Assembly (NCBI RefSeq): GCF_963169125.1
Contig: NC_084797.1
Coordinates: 94,583,868-94,647,867, forward strand
Source of the DNA: Humulus lupulus
Lineage: Eukaryota; Streptophyta; Magnoliopsida; Rosales; Cannabaceae
Direction of reading: 5' to 3'
Length of the DNA: 64,000 nucleotides
Position 1 is the first letter of the stretch. Each line of letters opens with the position of its first letter. Positions 1-10,734 of the stretch are shown here, one piece after another. The translations under genes and the position numbers were made by a program. Under the pieces are notes generated by a model that did not search any database, was not told the DNA's origin, and saw only the letters and a list, made by a program, of their open reading frames with translations.

Positions 1-396
1 ATGTTTCTTGAATACTCTTTGATTTTATAAAAATCTAAGAAGCAACAAGCTGTGTCTAAATCCTCAGCTAAGGTAGAATACCGAGTGATGACCAACATTA
101 CAAGTAGCTTTCTTGGTTGTTATAATTTCTAAAAGAACTAATGATCAAGCATGAGGAGCCTACAACTGTACTTCACTGCAGAAAATCAAGATTTTCATGA
201 GTGAACTAAACATTTGAGATTGATTATTATTTGGTTAAATAGAAAATTCAATCTAGAAGCATAGCTATATTCCATGTATCAACTCAACACCAGCTTGCTG
301 ATGTGGTCACCAATGCATTATTTTCAACTTAGTATCATCATGTGATTCACAATATAGGTCTACTAAACTCATGTAGACCATCTTGAGGGGGAGTAT
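1..396 (+). pseudogene. Ty1/copia RNase H tail and polypurine tract, degenerate
   Basis: The frame at about 31-90 reads KSKKQQAVSKSSAKVEYRVM, which matches the conserved C-terminal RNase H block of plant copia elements (usually KSSAEAEYRAM). In the element this domain removes RNA from RNA:DNA hybrids during reverse transcription. The following 300 bases are a decayed 3' tail. It ends in the purine-rich tract TTGAGGGGGAGT at 383-394, directly before an LTR start. Everything upstream lies outside the window, so only the 3' end is visible. The frame is short and broken, and no function is expected. Confidence 0.75.
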
Positions 397-625
397 TGAC
401 AATTAGGATGTTATGTCAATTAAGCTATTGAGCTATCTAGCTGTTATAGCAGTTCGTATTTAGTTGGTCAATTGCATAGTTAGTTAGAGCAGTTCGTTGC
501 TAGTTATGTGCTCAAAAAATAGTTTTAGCACTATAAATACTTGCTATGTATTCATTTTCTTGATTAATTCAATAAAAGATATTCTCACTATCTCTTTTTT
601 TTTCTTAGTTTTCATTCTTCTGACA
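397..625 (+). repeat. 3' LTR of the copia remnant
   Basis: A sequence of about 229 bp begins TGACAATTAG right after the polypurine tract and ends CTTCTGACA, giving TG...CA termini. It has a TATA-like box (TATAAATA, 532-539) and an AATAAAAG polyadenylation-like signal near 571-578. The order and spacing fit a short copia LTR. The 5' partner is outside the window, so the boundaries are inferred from the termini and the tract only. Confidence 0.65.
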
Positions 626-762
626 ATAATAAAGCTCTTATGAGTAAACAAGTTATAATTTTCCCCATTTTATATGAGAACGAATGGCTCATTGGATAGA
701 GAAGAAATACTGAGTCTGTTATCCTAAGCACTCCATCAATAGAGCTATTTTATGCAAATGCT

Positions 763-906
763 TTAGAATGGATACCTTTCCTTGATAAAATTAATGCATA
801 AGAAATACCTATCCAGGAAAACCCAAGCTGCATTGTAAGTTGTAACCTCTTGCAAAATAACCTGCTTAATAGGGAAGCCAGCAATGATTTTGACTTCCAC
901 GCTGAT
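763..906 (-). pseudogene. Exon 3 of USP-like domain gene, decayed at its end
   Basis: On the minus strand an acceptor CCAG (907-910) precedes a frame starting ISVEVKIIAGFPIKQVILQE and continuing through NAAWVFLDR. This is the second half of the adenine-nucleotide alpha-hydrolase / universal stress protein-like domain found at the N-terminus of a group of plant kinase-like proteins. The expected DRHLRRDLRFYL-type segment is scrambled, and a stop falls at 763-765. A further open stretch in another frame (about 600-735) may be the shifted remainder. The reading phase fits exon 2 at 10735-10868 exactly (phase 0), which places it in the same gene across a 9.8-kb intron. Confidence 0.6.
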
Positions 907-925
907 CTGGAGTAACAAGGAACTT

Positions 926-1550
926 AGGGTGATGAGCAAAGAAAAAACGACAAAGGAAAATCAGTCATCTTGTATATAAGACACACACCCACATGGTAGA
1001 AATATGTATAAACACAAATTTAGTACTTTAATCACTGGTGGATTTTAATGTTAAATTTAGAAAATAAGATTGGATTCGATATCCTTTACCATGTGATATA
1101 ATTATGTAATTAGAAAATATATCAAAATAATTAGTTTAACCATCAAGTTACTCGACTTAGCTAGCATATTGTTATCTAGTCCAACTGAAAAAATTTGAGA
1201 AATAAATATCTCATCTAAACTTTCATCTATTTATATATCTTATTTCTATATCTCCTTTCCATAATTTATGTTTGCAAATGATATAAATTTCATTAAATAT
1301 TTCTTTTATGATTATTTTTTATTTTGTTAATCCCATAAAATACTATCCTATCATAAGAGTAAAACAAGGGCTTAAATACATTAATTATTAATAAGATCTT
1401 CAAATCTAAAGAATAATTTAACAAAGTTGTCTACATTTAGATCTTTGCCTGTTTGGAGGCTATGTATAATACACTATCATGAAAGTAGAAGCAAGTGGAA
1501 ATCTATATTGTTAATTTCATAGGTAAAGAAGTTGGTAACAACTTACTTCT
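926..1550. other. AT-rich non-coding stretch
   Basis: There is no open frame of note and no recognisable repeat end. The sequence is low-complexity and AT-rich, inside the proposed large intron. Confidence 0.5.
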
Positions 1551-1559
1551 ATTCTTTTT

Positions 1560-1923
1560 GGGTTTATACATTTTTAGACCCTCTGTTTTTCCTCATTAAC
1601 TGTTTGGACCTTGTGTTTTGACAAATTATTTTTTGGATAATGTGTTTTGTAAAATTGTTCAAATAGGCCCCTAAACCTGATTTTGATGAACAAAAAATTG
1701 AATATAACAACACAGTTCTTAGGCAGAATGACTGTATTTTTGGTATGAGTTGTTAGTTTAATGAATTATTTGTGATTTTAGTTCAAAAAAATTTGATCAA
1801 AATCGGGTTTAGTGGTCTATTTGAACTATTTTAGAGAACATAGGGTCCAAAAAGTAATTTGTGAAAACACAGGGTCTAAATAGATAATGAGATAAAACAC
1901 GGGGTCTAAAAATGTATAAACCC
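1560..1923. mobile_element. Mutator-type MITE with perfect 9-bp target duplication
   Basis: The element begins GGGTTTATACATTTTTAGAC and ends with the exact reverse complement of its first 22 bases. The inverted similarity continues about 80 bp inward (for example GTTTGGACCTTGTGTTTT against AAAACACAGGGTC). It is flanked by the direct 9-mer ATTCTTTTT at 1551-1559 and 1924-1932. A 9-bp duplication with long terminal inverted repeats and no coding capacity is the hallmark of non-autonomous Mutator-like elements. A diverged relative lies at 10295-10660. Confidence 0.85.
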
Positions 1924-2167
1924 ATTCTTTTTTAATGTTTTCTCTTCTATTCTATTTTCAAGAAGTTGAAAAGATTATATTGTTAGAATATTTAAAATGG
2001 ATTAGCATAATCATTTATAAACTCACTCTAATGTAACACTAAAGTATTAGTGCATGTTATGGACAATTATATGTTTACATATTTTGTATTGCATGATATT
2101 ATATGTGGGTCATAATATAATAAACGCAATGCACCAAAACGCTCGGGCCTATTTACACACTTTCTAA

Positions 2168-2570
2168 GGCTATGTTTGGTAGAAAGGAGGGACACTAAGA
2201 TGGATAGAGTGTTTGAATTATAGTTAGTAGGATGGATAGAGAAGATAATTGATCTCGTTTATGTTGTTTGATATTAAATGTGAAGTTGGAATAATGGAGA
2301 TGAAATTAATTATTAAAATTAACATTTTATCTTTTAATATAAATATTTATTATTTTTTAAAAGGGTATATATATGTTACTTACATAGTAGTTTTTGTATT
2401 TTTATTGGATTCCTCCATTTTGAGGGATTGAATCTTTAAGCTTTGGAGGGAGCATCTCTCATTTCCCTTCCTCTCTCCCTCTTATCAAACAAAAAGATTC
2501 AACCTATCCTTCCATTACTCTCCTCCACCTCTCTCTATCTACTCATCTCTCCTCCCTGCCGAACATAGTC
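2168..2570. mobile_element. Tourist-like (PIF/Harbinger) MITE, TAA duplication
   Basis: The left end GGCTATGTTTGGTAG and the right end CTGCCGAACATAGTC are imperfect inverted repeats, flanked by TAA at 2165-2167 and 2571-2573. The GGC...TTGTTTGG-type terminus with a 3-bp TAA duplication is typical of Tourist elements. The inside is AT-rich and non-coding, with a pyrimidine-rich right half (about 2455-2560) that pairs loosely with the purine-rich left end. The short frame within it is not a gene. Confidence 0.8.
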
Positions 2571-2689
2571 TAAGTGTTTCATTCAGCCCATTGATCCAAG
2601 ACAATTGACTATTAACCTTGGATATCTCTTTCCAATAAGCCTAATCTAGTTGTCACAAAAAGGGTTAGTAAATACTACAATTTCATGGT

Positions 2690-2975
2690 TATGTTGTGTG
2701 GCTATATTCTGGAGAAAAATTAAAGATGGTATAATCCATAGACACCTCTTGCATTGGTCTTTTCATGGTGTTTACATTTTAAGGATCAGTTTGATTTGTT
2801 AATATAGTTTGCTAATCGTAAGAGGTAATTATTTATACTTGATATATTTCAATCATAAATAGGATTACATTCAATATAATAGTTTTACTGAGACCTTGTT
2901 TGTGTAAAATCTATAATTTAGATTTTTATCAAGCTCCTATTATATTTAATTCAACAATTGGAGCTAGAGCCATCC
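2690..2975 (+). repeat. LTR 3'-end-like repeat, copy 1
   Basis: This segment aligns, with divergence, to 10005-10275. Both share GGTTATGTTGTGTGG-like text, a TTGTTAATATA-TTTGCTAAT block, an AATAGGATTA block and a TTAATTCAACAAT end. In this copy the end is followed by TTGGAGCTAGAGCC, which resembles a worn tRNA-Met primer site (TTGGTATCAGAGCC). That suggests the 3' part of a 5' LTR plus primer site from an old element. The family is not resolved. Confidence 0.4.
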
Positions 2976-3685
2976 TATTTATTTTGAAGTTGTCAAAATA
3001 CTTTTATAATTTTGTTCTCCAATTTTAGAGTATTTTTGTGGGTTTAAAAATCAAGTTTTGAAAATTAATTTTGGCAAAAATTATTGTCACTTCGAGGTCC
3101 TACATATTAAACACAAGTTGTTGATGCATTTTATTTAGCCTTTGTTTGTTAAGGATAAAAAGTGGAAGGAAGGAACCATTTGGAGAGAAAATTGGAGAGA
3201 AGATAAAAAGAATGGTGGTTTGGTAGGAGAGAAAATAAGGAAGGAAAGAAAAATGAAGAGAAAAAAAGTGGTGGGGTCCACACTAAAGAATAAGAAATAT
3301 TTTCAAGAACATGCTTGAATGTAACTCACAATTGAAAAAAAAAAAATTTGACCAAATCTTTGGCATGGATGGATTGGGAATCTAACTTGGAGCATTTCTA
3401 GGAAATTTTGTGTGTTTATGGTGGTTAGAACAACATTTTTTTTTAATGATGTTGGGTTGACACTGTCTTTTAGATAAATCATAGGGACAATGCCAAATGG
3501 TGTGTCGTTTCTCTCACTAATTAGATAAATGATCTGTCTTTTCGCACATGGACAAACAAGACATGTCATTGGAATAAGACTTTATATTAAAAAAAAAATC
3601 ACGCATTCATGAGTGTGGGAAGGCATGTGGGTGCTTTATTTTGAGTCTCTTAGCTTTAATTAAATGTACGCATAACTTATAATGA
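2976..3685. other. Non-coding; possible half of another MITE
   Basis: No gene is seen. From about 3139, TTTAGCCTTTGTTTGTTAAGG followed by purine-rich GGAAGGAAGG text looks like the left end of a Tourist-type element, but no matching right end was found. The weak minus-strand frame at 3303-3569 has no recognisable domain. Confidence 0.3.
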
Positions 3686-3998
3686 TGTTGTTTGGTAACA
3701 CTTAAAAAAATAGTTTTTTATTTAATTAATTAAAAAATTGACAATTAAATATAAAATGTGTTTGGTAACTCTATTTTTATTTATTATTTTTTTTAATTTT
3801 AATTAAAATTTATTAAATTTTGAAAATAGAATTTTTTTCACTTTCAAATTTTTTTTAAACAGTTTTCAATTTTTCCTTTTTTTTTCTTCACTTCTTCAAA
3901 TTTACACATCATATTGTTAAACAAAAAATAAAAATAAAAATTATCAAACACATTTATTATTTTTTGTTTTTAAAAATAAAAATAGTTACCAAACATAA
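3686..3998. mobile_element. AT-rich MITE-like element with TGTTTGGTAAC ends
   Basis: The left end TGTTGTTTGGTAAC (3686-3699) and the right end GTTACCAAACATAA (3985-3998) are inverted. A second left-type end, TGTGTTTGGTAAC, at 3757-3769 pairs even further with the right side (CTATTTTTATTT against AAATAAAAATAG). This suggests either two nested or tandem insertions or an internal duplication of the left end. No target duplication could be fixed. The inside is poly-A/T without coding capacity. Confidence 0.5.
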
Positions 3999-4413
3999 TT
4001 TTATTTATTAAAAATAAAGAAATAAAAATAAAATAATATTTCCATTTTTGTGTTTAAACCATTCAAAAACAAAAATTTTACCAAATGGGCCCAATGTATT
4101 TTTATTTTATTATTTAAATTTTGTTTTTCAATTTTGTTATTCAAATCTTTTATAGTTTATTCACTTAATGATTTGTATAATTTTATAAGCTTGCATATTC
4201 TCATATTAATGAATAAAAGCTTTTATTTAGCGTATGAAATATTTTGTATTGTAAATGTTGTTCAATTAACATTATAAAATTGTGAGATTGTGACAATTTT
4301 GTATACTTATGTGCACCTGTTGCCAGTTTAAGCTTAATTTTTTTTTTTGGAATATCCTCTATACCCCCAAGTCCTTGAGCATTCGTCTTTGACCTCAAGA
4401 TCACCATCCTCTC

Positions 4414-6340
4414 TGTAATATCCTATACGAATTTTTATTTATTTAATTAGTTGCATTAATTAAATATTTGATTAATTATGTTGTGAAATAATGTTTGATA
4501 TGTTATGGTATGAAGTGATGTTGTTAATTAAAATAATTAAGAGGATATTATTTTAATTACCAAGATGACGAGTGGATCACTTAGGATGAGTCTTTGAGGA
4601 CTTTAGTATAAAAATAAATATAATAAGTTGAGGTATTTATTTTTATGAAGTATAGTTTTGAGTTGTTTCTCATTAGAGCCCTAAAACAAATTTAGAAAAA
4701 TTATTAGGCTATCATGGAATGTTTTGAGGACATTGAGATATAATTTTATATGTTAGAGATACACAATAAAATCATATAAATATTTTGGAGTATAATTTTA
4801 TTTGTTGGATAGACACATTAATTGTATAAATTATGATGGACTACAGTTTGTGAGTTGTGACTTAGCCGAATTTATGGTGTAATGGAAGGCTTTAATGCAT
4901 AGTTTTCAAGTTGGATTATTTCTGGAATAGTAATACTCAATTATGAAATAATGAGTAAATAAAATATGGTCAGGGTGATTTTGGAACTAAGTGGTATTTT
5001 TGTTGATTGTTTGAGAATAAATGTGTTAATAGTGCATTTTTGCACATAAAATGTCTATAAGATACGCATAGTGTACGACCACTTCTGAAAATTTGAGGGA
5101 AATGCCATTTTTGATTTTTGGGAAGTTACCAAGAGTTTGCGAGAGGAAAAGGCTGAGTGGGGGCAGTTACCATTTCACCTCATCCTCATTTAAAAAATTA
5201 GAGAGAAAAGAAGCAGAAGTAGATGAAGAGAGAACTTTGTTATCTAAGTTTGGTTGGAAGAATTGTTCACCAAGGGTGAGCTTTGATCCTTTCTCTTCAT
5301 GGTTTCAGTTTTAGAATGGTGTTCTAAAGATCCATTATGTGTGTGTAGAAGTTAGAAAGCAAGAGGGAGAAGAGCACCATAGAGTTTCGGCCTAGACAAT
5401 CTAAGAACAAGGGTAAGTTTGATCTTCCTTTTCCCATGTGATTTTGGTCATGGTGTCTTTTTTAGAGATCATTGGTTATGATTGTAGAGTTTAAAGATCA
5501 AGAATAATGGAAAATCATAGGTTCTGTCCATTAGAGGTAAAGAGATGTTCTTAAGTTTTCTTCTCAGTTTGGTGCTTTATCTTGGATCTTTGATGATAGA
5601 TTTGGGTTGTGATTATTGTTAAATATTTTAATGATGATGATCTTGGATTAGAGGGGTTTAGATCTAAGTGTGGTTATGGATTTTGAGTGCTCATGGGATA
5701 ATTACATGAGAGAGGGGCGGTTACCAAATTTAGAATCCACCCCTGGCATTAATGAATGTTGGTCAGTGGTGGTTTTGGGTTTTGGGTGTTAGACCTTATA
5801 AGGTCATGTCTGGGTGTGAGTTCAACCTTAGAGAAGCACTAGTCATTTAGGTTATGGTGCAAGGCTGAGTGTCTAAGTAATCATCAAGGTGGCAGATATG
5901 GTGGTGATGCTTGTCGGTGGTTATTGAAGATGATGATGATGGTGGTGGTGGTGGTGGTAACCGTGATGATGAGAGGATGTTGAAGATGATGATGACAATG
6001 ATGGTAAGGAGCCAAAGGTTTGGGTGAGAATAGTATAGGTCATGCACAAAGCTCACGTAAATGTCTAAATGACCCAAAATGGTACGAGTCCTAAGGCTCA
6101 AGAATTTTAAGCAGGGATCGGGAAATATTTATGAGAAATAGAAAATATTCTAGGACTAAGATAAATGTATAGAAGAGTTTAGCGCATAGGATTTGAGCTT
6201 GGTACATGGGATTTGGAATCGGGGCTCCGGAAATTTACTTTAAGATTGAAAGTTTAAGATTGAGACCTGGATAGTAATTTCGAGGATGGGAAAATACTTT
6301 GAGCACTAAGACGTGATAATATAGAAAGGAAGGATTTAAA
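4414..6340 (+). repeat. LTR-like tract of unknown gypsy family
   Basis: It starts TGTAATATCC, a start style like the Tekay-type LTRs elsewhere in the window. It contains GA-rich leader-like text and donor-like motifs (AAGGGTGAGC near 5273, AAGGGTAAGT near 5408) comparable to those in the other LTRs. No matching end, second copy or target duplication was found. The open frame at 5093-5314 and the proline/serine-rich minus frame at 5847-6101 are not convincing genes; the latter is the complement of a microsatellite. Confidence 0.3.
5927..5958 (+). repeat. (GAT)n(GGT)n microsatellite
   Basis: Consecutive GAT triplets followed by six or more GGT triplets, with further GATGATGA text near 5963 and 5983. 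It is a simple-sequence repeat and probably polymorphic. Confidence 0.9.
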
Positions 6341-9169
6341 GTTTTTTTCTGCTAGGTTTGTACAAAGGATCCTCTCCAAGTTGCAACACTACTCAAGGCA
6401 CAGATCTCTGTAGTTATCGACATGGGCAATTCCTATCAAACTTGAATTGAAGCTGGTCATGGTTTATTAAGAATCCACTCTCTTACTAGGTCATGTCAAT
6501 TGATGGGATCTTTGATACTATGTAGTAATAAAGATGGGTTAGATAGAAGATCTGCGAGTCATTTGCTGATCTCATAAGGCCATAATATTGCTGCAAGTCT
6601 AGAATATTCATTCAACACTAGATAACCAAGGTGTCCACTACCATTTTGATGATGTTAGGAGAAAGCTACTCAAGTCTCGCATCTTATGAAAACAATGAAA
6701 ATCTAAAGCAATGGTCGCATTGGGATTTGATGAACCACAAAAATTTCCCAAAATAAACAAAAGTCCACTCACTTGGTGGATTATTAAATAATTCCTCACA
6801 AAAGGATGTCCTTATGCCAATGGTCTTGGGGATTACGAAGCTCCACTTTAGACACTCCAAGGATCCTCAGGTCATCTTTGTTCATATTAGAAGCTTAAGC
6901 ATGGTTATATTGACCAAAAGCCAACATAAAAATAACTTATTGAGTTATTTCATCTTAATTATCGTGTAAGTTATCAATCTTTAAGGAAATGAAGTCAAAT
7001 TCTTGCACCTATTCCACGAACTTTGACCTTCAAGTCACCATTGTCTCCCTCAAGGAGTCGAGTCTAGCCAAAATTAGGGGGGGCACTCTTATCATTTTCA
7101 CTATCCTCATGTTGATGGTGGTGGTACAGCCAAATCAATATTTCAAACGCTTGAATATAGTTTTTTTTTTATCAAAGCTCTTTTTGATTCTGATATCTTA
7201 TTTATCAATGTCAATTGGGATCTAGAAATTGTGTGTTAGCATCTCCTTGACCTTTCGAGAGTTCCCATTAGAAATTTGTAGCAAAATTTTGCTCATAAAG
7301 TTACTAGAGCTAGACCCATTTTGAGACATGTTTTTGAAGGATGAAAAAGAAAAAAAGGAAAGAAAGTTCCTAAAGTTCTCAAGAGTTTTTCGATGATGTG
7401 GCACAAAAGCCTGAAGACTCACCTAAGAATATTTGTAAGCCCGATTAAACAATAAAAGAGTTCAAAATGATTTTTTGACTCGAGGGTGAAGGTGGACTCT
7501 CAAGCTTTAAAGAAGGAAAATGTACAAATTGGATTATTTGCCTTCGGTTTAATAGTAAACGCGAGAAGTCATTCGTAATAGTTAGATTGATTCAACAGTT
7601 TGAACCAAGAATGATATTGGGGAACACCATGATTACACTTCAAGGCTCAAGGTTGCTCTTTAGTAGTTCAATCATATATTATAACTCATAGATCACAATA
7701 AGTATCTAATGTTATGAAGTGATGTGGATCACCGCCTTTGCAGGTGACAATCAATAGTTGTTCACTATGTTCGATAAGACTATTATACTTCCATTAGCTA
7801 TCTTGGGAATTAAAGGCATGAATTATCGACAACGACCAATGGTTGCCATTAAAACTATAACAAAAATGCTTGAAAACTCTTGTAAAGAGAAATTACATCA
7901 ACCTTATTTGGCTAGCTTTTGTCCCAAGGAAAAGGCTGCTAACTTATAGATCCCAATTGCCTTAATGAAGGCTCAATGGCCCTAGGATTTCAAAGTCTCT
8001 ACCTTGTATCAATCCATGTCAAATAGCACAAGCCCACCACGACCTCAAAATTAAGATAGATATTATGATGTCAACAACATCTGGCTAGTTAGGAGATGGA
8101 TATTCAACCCCTATCTAGCTAGGTCTATTTTGAGGAAGAGCTCTCTCATTCTATCATGAACCAAAAAGCCTTGATGAAGACTCAATGGACTAATGAGTTC
8201 CAAGGCACTTCTCTACTATGACCCCACATGATAGTGCAAGCTCATTACTAACCTGCAGATGATGTAAAGTGTACAAACTCATTACCCTTTCATTAGGAGA
8301 ATAAAAGTAGGACCAATTCATTTGGATTATGACACGCAATGATGCCTATTATTCCTATTGAGGCTCAAGGAGCCTCAACAAAGACCCAATAGTTCGAGGT
8401 GTCTAAAGGATATACTCAGCCATAACCTCATATTGAATGGTGTTGGACCTTGATGACCCTAAGAGTATGAATGATCCTCAGAACTGATGTAGCCTTAAAT
8501 TTGGGATCATAAGCTTAGGTTAGGTGGTTGAGAGCCAAGAAGCACACCAAATTTTTTTTTTTCATGACCGCTACGCCTAAGGGGAAATTGTTGGGGGTAT
8601 TTTCGTCATTCCCAATCATAAGAACGAAGATTTCAAATGTTGGTGAAGCCCAATTGAAGTCCATAGAGAACATCGTAATTATGGCCAAGACCAGGTCCAT
8701 ATATGTGGCCAACCATTGAGTCCAGCTACATTTGCCTCACAAATTAAGCCAAGAGTCATTAGGCAGGCTTACACCTTTGAGCCATCCATTGACCTATGGA
8801 TTGTCCCTTGACTTCATGATGGCTACCTCTTTCCATTATGCTTTAGGTGTCTGCCTTTAAGTTTGCTATTGGGCCTTGAAACTAGAGAAATGCTATCACT
8901 ATGTCAGAAGAATTTTGTCATGCATGACGACTTTGGAAACATGCCTATGTAATCACATTCTTCTCACTTTGCAAAAGGGGAATGTCGTGGTTGTTACATC
9001 AGCATGGGGAAGCAAATCCATTCTGCCTCTCGAGGATTGATCGTCCTTCCTAGCTTAAGAGGTAGCATCCACACTGCTACCTAATCAACAAATGAGGCTT
9101 CCTTTAGAAGCTTCAATTGGTCCAATGGCTAGAAGGCACCTCCATCTGCCTATAAGATTTTTTTAGACA
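6341..9169. other. Degenerate, unassigned sequence
   Basis: About 2.8 kb of moderate GC content but with only short broken frames (for example 6989-7225, 7758-7949 and 8528-8719 on plus; 7222-7422 and 8515-8712 on minus). I recognise no domain in any of them. It lies directly inside a CACTA end, so it may be the eroded body of that element, but no transposase motif is visible. Confidence 0.35.
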
Positions 9170-9287
9170 AGGGATTTTTTTTACATCAGTTTATGACTGG
9201 AGTCGAGAGTCCTTGCGCCCAAAAAGCGTCGGTCAACAACTTTGGCTATTTCTTTTTGGTGACATAAAAAAAAGTTTTGTTGTAGTG
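9170..9287 (-). mobile_element. Terminus of a CACTA (EnSpm) transposon
   Basis: The last bases, read on the minus strand, are CACTACAACAAAACTTTTTT, a classic plant CACTA terminal repeat. It is followed inward by a CCGACGCTTTTTGGGCG-type subterminal motif and a run of T. The base after the end is TAA (9288-9290), a plausible 3-bp target site. I could not find the opposite CACTACAACAAAA end in the window, so this is an orphan end. Confidence 0.65.
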
Positions 9288-9290
9288 TAA

Positions 9291-10004
9291 ACTCATTTTT
9301 TTAAATCAATTGTATTAATTTCTTTCATTCAAATAATTGATTTCAAATGTCATAAAATTACAACTATGATGTATATTTAAATATGTAGCATAATAAGAAA
9401 AGTTTCTAAAGAAATTAATTTTTGCATCATTATTCTTCATAAACAATGGGTGGAGGAACTTATGGTATTTATGTACGAATGAATTTGAAAATTAGATTGA
9501 TATTGTTGTTAGTTTTTCTTGACTTTTTTAATGAAATTGACATGGTAAGATAAATAATATTATATATTTATTTCCATTTTTAATTGGCTAATTGATTACA
9601 TTTATTTATCAAATTCAGAGGATTATATGAAATAAATCACATTTTGGAAAGAAAAAATAATAATAGCCTTCTATGTTCCTATAGAAGCGATGTGGAAAGA
9701 CTTTAAAAAGGCCAAAGCGGTGTGAATATCAATCTTACCATGTTATTACCAAAGTGAAGTGAAAGACCTTATTTAAATCTCTCCATATTGCTTCCAAACA
9801 GACATAAAAGACTTATCATGTCGGCTATATTCACGTAGCTTTGAGAAGGAACGTGAATTCTTCTCACGTCTTTTTTAAAACAACATCAAATATTTTCTAG
9901 TTGGGGTGCCCATGGACTAACTCTCTCTAAGTTTTTCAACCATATCATTAGGTCAATAAATTAACTCTCAATTTTGAGTACTCCTTACAATTTGCATGGT
10001 TGGG
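9291..10004. other. AT-rich non-coding stretch
   Basis: No gene, repeat end or regulatory signal could be supported here. Confidence 0.5.
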
Positions 10005-10275
10005 TTGTGTTGGTGTTTTGGAGAGAAAATCAAGAGAGCAGTGTCCACCTCTTGATTTGTATATTCATGTTGTTTGTAGGCTTATTAAGATCAATTGGAC
10101 TTGTTAATATACTTTGCTAATTTTAACATCTCATTTCTAACTAATTTAATCTATATACTTCAATTGTAAATAGGATTATATTTAAATACATTGTTTGATT
10201 GATGAACTTATTATTTGTGTAAATTCTATAATTAAGATTTTAATTAAGCTCAATAAAATTAAATTCAACAATCAC
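10005..10275 (+). repeat. LTR 3'-end-like repeat, copy 2
   Basis: This is a diverged copy of 2690-2975, sharing the GGTTGTGTTGG, TTGTTAATATACTTTGCTAAT, AAATAGGATTA and AAATTCAACAAT blocks in the same order. No primer-site-like sequence follows in this copy. Confidence 0.4.
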
Positions 10276-10294
10276 ATAATTAGCAATTATTATT

Positions 10295-10660
10295 TGGTTT
10301 ATTCCTTTATGGACCTTGTGTTTTATCTCATTACCTGTTTGGATCATGTGTTTTAACAAATTATTTTTTGGACCTTGTATTTTGTAAAATGGTTCAAATA
10401 GACCCCTAAACATGATTTTGATGAACAGAAAATAAAATATATCAACACAGTTGTTAGGAAGAATGATTATGTTCTTATTATAATTTGTTAGTTTGGTGAA
10501 TAATTTATGATTGTAGTTAAAAAAAAAAAATTTGTTCAAAATCAAGTGCAATGGTCTATTTGATTCATTTTACAAAAGAGATGGTCAACAATTAATTTAT
10601 TAAAACAGACGACCCAAATAAGTAATGATAACAAAATAGTGGGTCTAAAATGGTATAACA
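10295..10660. mobile_element. Diverged relative of the Mutator-type MITE
   Basis: The whole interior follows the 1560-1923 element: GGACCTTGTGTTTTATCTCA, the AAATAGACCCCTAAAC block and the ACAACACAGTTGTTAGG-like block occur in the same order. The ends (TGGTTTATTCCTTTATGGACC and the GGGTCTAAAATGGTATAACA side) are worn, and no 9-bp duplication is left. It sits just beyond the donor site of exon 2 of the USP-like gene. Confidence 0.7.
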
Positions 10661-10734
10661 TTCCTAGTTCTTTTCATTATTGTACAGCCAACAACTAATA
10701 TTACTTCTAGAACTTTAATAAGAGAGTATATTAC

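Larger units (their letters stand above)
907..10734 (-). other. 9.8-kb intron 2 of the USP-like gene, filled with transposons
   Basis: The donor is GTAATA (10729-10734 on the complement) after a GAAGGG exon end, and the acceptor is CCAG at 907-910. Between them lie a Mutator MITE (1560-1923), a Tourist MITE (2168-2570), LTR-like repeats (about 2690-2975 and 10005-10275), a further MITE (3686-3998), an LTR-like tract (4414-6340), a CACTA end (9170-9287) and a diverged second Mutator-type MITE (10295-10660). This is an inference: the exons could have been separated by a rearrangement, but phase and protein homology join cleanly. Confidence 0.5.

Noticed and set aside
2249..2431. 60-codon plus-strand frame
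   Set aside because: Lies wholly inside the Tourist MITE and has AT-driven composition.
5847..6101. Minus-strand protein with PPPPPPSSSSS
   Set aside because: The proline and serine runs are the translation of the GGT/GAT microsatellite; no other coding sign.
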